Under the pieces are notes generated by a model. That model was not told where the DNA came from. It made no database searches and worked only from the letters and a program-made list of their open reading frames with translations. Both the position numbers and the translations under genes were made by a program. Shown one piece after another: positions 59,558 through 64,000 of a DNA stretch of 64,000 nucleotides; positions within the stretch are counted from its first letter, which is position 1, and each line of letters opens with the position of its first letter. This DNA comes from Brevibacterium sp. UCMA 11754 (GTDB taxonomy: Bacteria > Actinomycetota > Actinomycetes > Actinomycetales > Brevibacteriaceae), in the NCBI RefSeq assembly GCF_021532275.1, contig NZ_JACBOT010000029.1, positions 223,169 to 287,168 on the forward strand, given 5' to 3'.

Positions 59558-60343
59558 TTGAATATCTCGTCTGTTCTGATCATCGGAGCGACCGGCAGCA
59601 TGGGCCGCCTGGTTGCTGCCGAAGCTCTCCGGCAGGGCTATCGCACACTGGCACTTGTTCGTACCCCGTCTCGAGCTTCTGTACTGCCGGAGGGGGTAGA
59701 GCCTGTTCGGGGTGATCTCACCGATCGCGAGAGTATGCGTGCGGCTCTCGAGGGCGCGGACGCGGTGATTTTCGCGCATGGCGCTGAGGGGAGCGAGGAG
59801 ACGATCCGGCAAGTCGAATACAACGGTGTTCGCAACGTGCTGGACCTGATCGCTCATAGTGAGGTGCGGATCGTGCTGACGACCGGAGTCGGTGTCACTG
59901 CACGAACCAGTTGGTACAACACCTCACACATAGCCGATTGGAAACGACGTGCTGAGCGCTTGGTCCGCTCCAGCGGCCAGCCATACACCATCGTGCGACC
60001 CGGCTGGTTCGATGAGAACGGCCCGGACGAGCAGCAGCTCGTCCTCCGCCAGGATGACCGCCAGTATGCAGGTGGCCCTTCTGATGGAACAGTCTCCCGC
60101 GAACAGCTCGCCCAGGTGCTCGTCTCGGCTGTGACGGCACCGGAAGCAGCAGGCAAGACCTTCGAACTCGTTGCGGAGCACGGTCCTGCGACGATCGATC
60201 TCAATGCGCTCTTCGATGGCGCACTTGCGGATACCCCGCACGGCCTCGACAGCGTCGGCGACAGAGCCGATATGCCTCTCGAGGACGAGCCCGCAGATGT
60301 CGTCGAGGACCTCCGCCGCCTCAGCGACACGACACAGGAATGA
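59558..60343 (+). CDS. NAD(P)H-binding atypical SDR (NmrA-like)
   Basis: A 261-residue protein with the Rossmann motif IIGATGSMGRLV at the N-terminus, GADAVIFAHG near residue 65 and YTIVRPGWFDENGP near 145, as in atypical short-chain dehydrogenases of the NmrA/SDR_a5 type. It binds NADP and may be a reductase or a redox-responsive regulator. TTG 59558 is chosen because AGAAGGAG stands six bases upstream. It is divergent from the aminotransferase operon and may share its operator. Confidence 0.82.
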   Translation: MNISSVLIIGATGSMGRLVAAEALRQGYRTLALVRTPSRASVLPEGVEPVRGDLTDRESMRAALEGADAVIFAHGAEGSEETIRQVEYNGVRNVLDLIAHSEVRIVLTTGVGVTARTSWYNTSHIADWKRRAERLVRSSGQPYTIVRPGWFDENGPDEQQLVLRQDDRQYAGGPSDGTVSREQLAQVLVSAVTAPEAAGKTFELVAEHGPATIDLNALFDGALADTPHGLDSVGDRADMPLEDEPADVVEDLRRLSDTTQE

Positions 60344-60383
60344 AAAAGAATGTTTGAAGGGTGGGATGTTCTGGTGTGATGTC

Positions 60384-60421
60384 GAGCTACCTGGTTCAGC
60401 GCTGCACGAAACCAGGAGCTC
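60384..60421. terminator. Hairpin between convergent genes
   Basis: GAGCT-A-CCTGGTT and AACCAGGAGCTC pair over 12 bases with one bulged A; loop of about 13 bases. Probably a bidirectional terminator for the NAD(P)-binding gene and the FAD/Fe-S gene. Confidence 0.55.
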
Positions 60422-60455
60422 CACGCTCATGTTGCTCTAAGTACACGCGCACTTC

Positions 60456-63399
60456 TCACATGGCGCGCCCGATCATCGATGCAGGCGCGCCCGCCTCTGT
60501 CCTCGCGACCGGCAATCGCTTCGCTCGAGCGGAATATTCGACGCTGGCCGCCCCACCTGTCAGCAGTTGGGACAGGGTCATGCCCTGCACCTCGGCCAGA
60601 TCATTCGCCTGGGTTCTGCACGAGTAGCCATCGGCCAGGAAGATCGAGTTCTCCGGTGCGTCACGCAGTCCCGGCAGCAGCGCGTTCTCGGCCACAGCGA
60701 CGGAGACTTCGTAGTGACCGGCCTCCATTCCGAAGTTGCCTGCCAGCCCGCAGCACCCTGCCAGTTCGCGAATGGTGGCCCCGGTGCGTTCGAGGATCTT
60801 TCGATCCGCGGCGAAGCCCATGACCGAATGCTGATGGCAGTGCGGCTGGACGACGATGGTCCGGCCGGACAGATCGGGCACGTCGATGTCCGACTCCACC
60901 AGCACCTCGGCGATGGTGGAGGTGCGCGCCGCGATCAGGCTGGCCCGTGTGTCATCGGGGAACAGATCCTTCAGGTCGCTACGCAGTACGGCTGTGCAGC
61001 TCGGCTCGATGCCGACGATGGGGACCCCCTTCTGCGCATACGGGACCAGCACCTCCATGGTGTGGGTCAGCCGGGCCCGTGCCGCATCAAGCTGACCGGT
61101 GGAGATCAGAGTCAGGCCGCAGCATGCCTGTGACTCCGGCAGCAGGACCTCGAATCCGGCGGCCTCCAGCACTGCGACGGTCGCTCGGGCCCCGGCATCC
61201 GAGAGGTACTCAGAGAATGAGTCCGCCCAGAGCAGGACCTGCGGCCGGTGTCCGCGTTGCACCGTTGAGCTGCGCACATAGTGTTCTCCCACCAGTTCGT
61301 CGCGGGCCTGGGCCTCCGTGACGTTCTTCTTCGCCCAGCGGGAGAAGCGCTGAGTGTTGAAGCTGACCATGCCGCGCCGGGTGTCCATCCCGCCACCTGC
61401 CAGCACGAGTTTGGCCAACGGCCTCAGCGACAGTGCCGCGTTCGCGATTGCACTGACGCCCGGAACCGCGGTCAGGGCCTTGCCCCAGATGGGCAGCCAA
61501 CCCAGCGAGTAATGCGAGAGCGGTCGGACCTTTCCCTTGTACGTGCGGTGGAGGACTTCCGACTTGTATTGGGCCATGTCGACACCGGCAGGGCAGTCGC
61601 TGCCACACGCCTTGCAGCTCAGGCACAGGTCCAGCGATTCGTGCACGGCTGCGGAGTTCCAGTCGTTGATGAGGCCGCCGTTGGTGACCTCCTGAAGCAC
61701 GCGGGCGCGTCCCCGAGTGCTGTCCTTCTCATCGCGCGTGGCCAGATAGGACGGGCACATGAAACCACCGGAACCAGTGGTATCCGCACGGCACTTGCCG
61801 ACCCCCACACAGCGGTGCACCGCATCGGTGAAGCTTCCCTTGTCATGGGAGAAGGAGAACCCGCCTGCCGCCTGGATCGAGATCGCCTGCGGCCGGCGCA
61901 GATCCTGGTCGAGTGGCAGCGGATCGACGATGACGCCGGGGTTGAGCAGCGCCTCCGGGTCGAAAAGGCGCTTGACCTGTTCCAATGCGGTGACGGCTTC
62001 GGTGGAGTGCTGCAGAGCCAGCAGTTCGGAGCGGGCGCGACCGTCACCGTGTTCACCGGAGGCAGATCCTCCGAACTTGGTGACCAGGCGACCGGCGTCC
62101 ATGAGGAAGCTGCGGAAGATCTCGGTGCCCTCCGGCTGGTCGAAGGGGAAGTTCGTGCGCATGTGCACGCACCCGTCGCCGAAATGGCCATAGGGCAGTC
62201 CGACGACCCCGTAGCTGTTCATCAGCTCGTCCTGCTCACGCAGGTAGTCGCCGAGGACGTCCGGGGGAACCGCGGCATCTTCCCATCCTGTCCAGGCCGG
62301 GTCGCCCTTCTCGGTGCGGCCGGCCAGTCCCCCGGCGTCGGCCCGGATGCCCCACAGAGTCGAGGCCTCTGGGCCGGCGGGAATGATCCGGTAGGAATCT
62401 GTGCCCGAATCGTCGGCGATGACCTGGGCGTTCGCAACAGCCTCGGCGGCGGTGGCTCCGGCGACCTCGATGAGCAGCCACCCGGAACCAGCGGGCAGTT
62501 CCGGTACCGCGTCCTTGCCCTTGTGGGCGCGGACCATGTCCATGAGGCGGGAGTCGATGCCTTCGACGGCAAGTGGTCCGTGGGGCAGGACTCGTGGGAC
62601 CGCGTCGGCGGCGACGAACATGTCCGGGTAGCCCAGGGCCAGGACGGTCGGTGAGTTCGGCACGTCCCCGAGGGACACCACGGCTTCCATCGTCGTCGTC
62701 AGAGTGCCCTCGCTGCCGACGAGGAACCGCGCGAGATTGGGCCCGTTCTCCGGCAGCAGGTGTTCCAGCGCATAGGCCGAGGCCTGTCGGCTGAAGCGGC
62801 CGAATTCGGTGCGGATGACGCCGAGGTGGCTCGACGCAAGATCGGACAGCCCGGGTACTGGGTCGAGTCCTTCTCCAGCGGTGAAGCGTCGTCCCAGCCC
62901 ATCGATGACGTCGAGTTCGACGACGTTGTCAACGGTGCGTCCCGCGGAGATCGCGTGTGGTCCGCAGGAGTTGTTGCCGATCATGCCCGCGATCGTGGCC
63001 CGGTTCTTCGTCGACGGATCGGGTCCGAAGCGCAGACCGTGCGGGGCACCGGCCTTCTGCAGATCGCTCATGAGAAACACCGGGCTCAACACGTGCGGTC
63101 TTGGCGACGGGGTCGATGTCGAGGACCCGATTGAGGTGCCGGGAGAAGTCGATGACGACTCCGGTTCCGATGGCATTGCCTGCCTGAGACGTGCCTCCAC
63201 CGCGGGAGGTGATCGGCACGCTATGGGACCGTGCCACGTCGAGGATGGCAGCGACATCGGCCGTCGTCGTCGGGAAGACGACGGCCCGCGGCGGCACGCG
63301 GTAGTTCGAGGCGTCGACCGCGTATTCGGCTCGCCTGCGCGCCGAGGTGTCGACCGTGCCTGCAATGCTGTGGGTCAGGTCTGCGATGAAGTCGCCCAT
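60456..63399 (-). pseudogene. FAD/Fe-S D-2-hydroxyacid dehydrogenase (GlcD/YdiJ-like), frameshifted
   Basis: A gene of about 980 codons for a fused flavin and iron-sulfur dehydrogenase. The FAD domain begins at ATG 63399 (VPITSRGGGTSQAGNAIGTG near residue 70), and the correct frame continues as SDLQKAGAPHGLRFGPDPST. Between them the frame shifts: at 63075-63077 (AAA on the plus strand, TTT in the gene) one extra base breaks ARVEPGV-LMSDLQ. GSASGEHGDGRARSELL, then cysteine-rich Fe-S motifs (CVGVGKCRADTTGSGGFMCP, CLSCKACGSDCPAG) and CCG motifs follow. It should oxidise D-lactate, D-2-hydroxyglutarate or a similar acid. Either a pseudogene or a one-base sequence error; without the shift the gene is intact to the stop at 60456. 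Confidence 0.85.
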
Positions 63400-63472
63400 T
63401 GTCTTCTCACCAATCGATCGTGCGGAGGCTGACTCATTGAGTGAAGCGTTGCTGTGCAGGTGGGGCCGCCCC

Positions 63473-64000
63473 TCACGTGTCCCGGAGGATGTCGAGCACG
63501 GCCTCCACGCCCGAAGGATCGACCTTGATGCCTGCCAGCTGCAGGCCCATCTGCACGCCGGAGAGGGTTCCGGCCAGAGTCAGATCGCTGAGATCGCCGA
63601 GGTGGCCGATCCGGAAGATCTTTCCCTTGAGTTTCGACAGTCCCGCACCCAGAGACATGTTGAACCTCTCAAGGATGATTCCCCTCAGTTCGTCGGCGTC
63701 GAAGCCCTCGGGCATGAGCACGGCGGTGAGGACCGGTGAGTGTTCGTTCTCGTTCGTGCACAGCACCTCGAGCCCCCACGCTTCTACCGCTGCTCCGGGT
63801 TGCCTCGCCGAAGCGGATATGCGGGGCGAAGACGTTTGTCCATTCCCTCCTCGTTGAGAATGCGCAGAGCTTCCTTGAGTCCGTAGAGGAGGTTCGTGTT
63901 CGGGGTGTAGGGGGTCTGTCCGTTCTTCCGGATGCAAAGCATCTCGGTCCAGTTCCAGAAGGACTTGGGCAAGAGTTTTGAGCGTTCGTGAGCTTCGAGA
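63473..64000 (-). pseudogene. Class V aminotransferase, serine/alanine-glyoxylate type (partial, frameshifted)
   Basis: Only the C-terminal part is in the window; the 5' part lies beyond 64000. The frame reads KLLPKSFWNWTEMLCIRKNG, TPYTPNTNLLYGLKEALRIL up to NEEGMDK, then breaks near 63834-63837; the expected VFA-HIRFGEATR is found in a second frame and breaks again near 63783-63796, after which AAVEAWGLEVLCT runs in the third frame to the stop at 63473 with FRIGHLGDLSDL near the end. So two one-base shifts occur in about 50 bases. PLP-dependent transfer from serine or alanine to glyoxylate is the family role. Pseudogene or low-quality sequence; the Fe-S dehydrogenase downstream is broken too. 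Confidence 0.75.

Overview
The window comes from a high-G+C actinobacterium. Gene content and codon use fit Brevibacterium or a close relative, but this is inference: no rRNA or marker gene lies in the window. Genes are dense, mostly in short operons with 4-base ATGA start/stop overlaps, and GTG/TTG starts are common. I found no rRNA, tRNA, CRISPR array, transposase or integrase.

Layout. 1-4343: peptidase/amidohydrolase/MHS transporter operon divergent from a tandem Lrp-type regulator. 4444-5812: lower-G+C NUDIX + HNH pair, a candidate DNA-defence module. 5861-17281: a six-gene CoA-dependent catabolic operon (Mct-like CoA transferase, MaoC-type hydratase, two acyl-CoA dehydrogenases, class I fumarase, second CoA transferase), a GntR regulator and a TRAP transporter. 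A shared 14-bp near-palindrome ties the last three together; the best guess is uptake and breakdown of a branched C5 dicarboxylate (methylsuccinate, mesaconate or itaconate type). 17331-17380 is a perfect 50-bp palindrome. 17588-22944: CNNM/CBS pair, small proteins, reductase, and a MerR-aldo/keto reductase operon. 22954-27619: PucR-type regulator, two serine hydrolases, Nramp-like transporter lacking DPGN. 27871-36497: membrane protein, MFS, threonine aldolase, AhpD-like protein, two related GNATs, pirin, MarR, MMPL exporter. 36695-39460: amino-acid-type permease, formamidase-like enzyme, and a response regulator without its phospho-acceptor Asp.

39740-46248 is a seven-gene operon (DhaK/DhaL-type kinase, RpiB-like, TIM-like, GntR, EryC-like isomerase, SDR, beta-hydroxyacid dehydrogenase) that matches tetritol/erythrulose catabolism ending at erythrose 4-phosphate. 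46249-48780 is a gene-poor accessory segment: a secreted basic toxin-like gene interrupted by an in-frame amber codon, an overlapping acidic immunity-like gene, and a 20-residue hydrophobic peptide gene with its own promoter and terminator hairpin. 48807-55914: crotonase-fold protein, CoA transferase, GntR, tripartite tricarboxylate transporter (TctCBA) and a PdxA-like dehydrogenase. 56160-60343: GntR regulator, aminotransferase and a two-subunit sulfopyruvate/phosphonopyruvate decarboxylase-like enzyme, with a 22-bp perfect palindrome in the promoter. 60456-64000: an FAD/Fe-S D-2-hydroxyacid dehydrogenase and a class V aminotransferase, both frameshifted as given.

Much of the window is therefore a series of carboxylate or polyol uptake-and-catabolism cassettes, four of them carrying a GntR/FCD regulator. 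The most novel-looking material is the 46.3-48.8 kb segment and the NUDIX-HNH pair.
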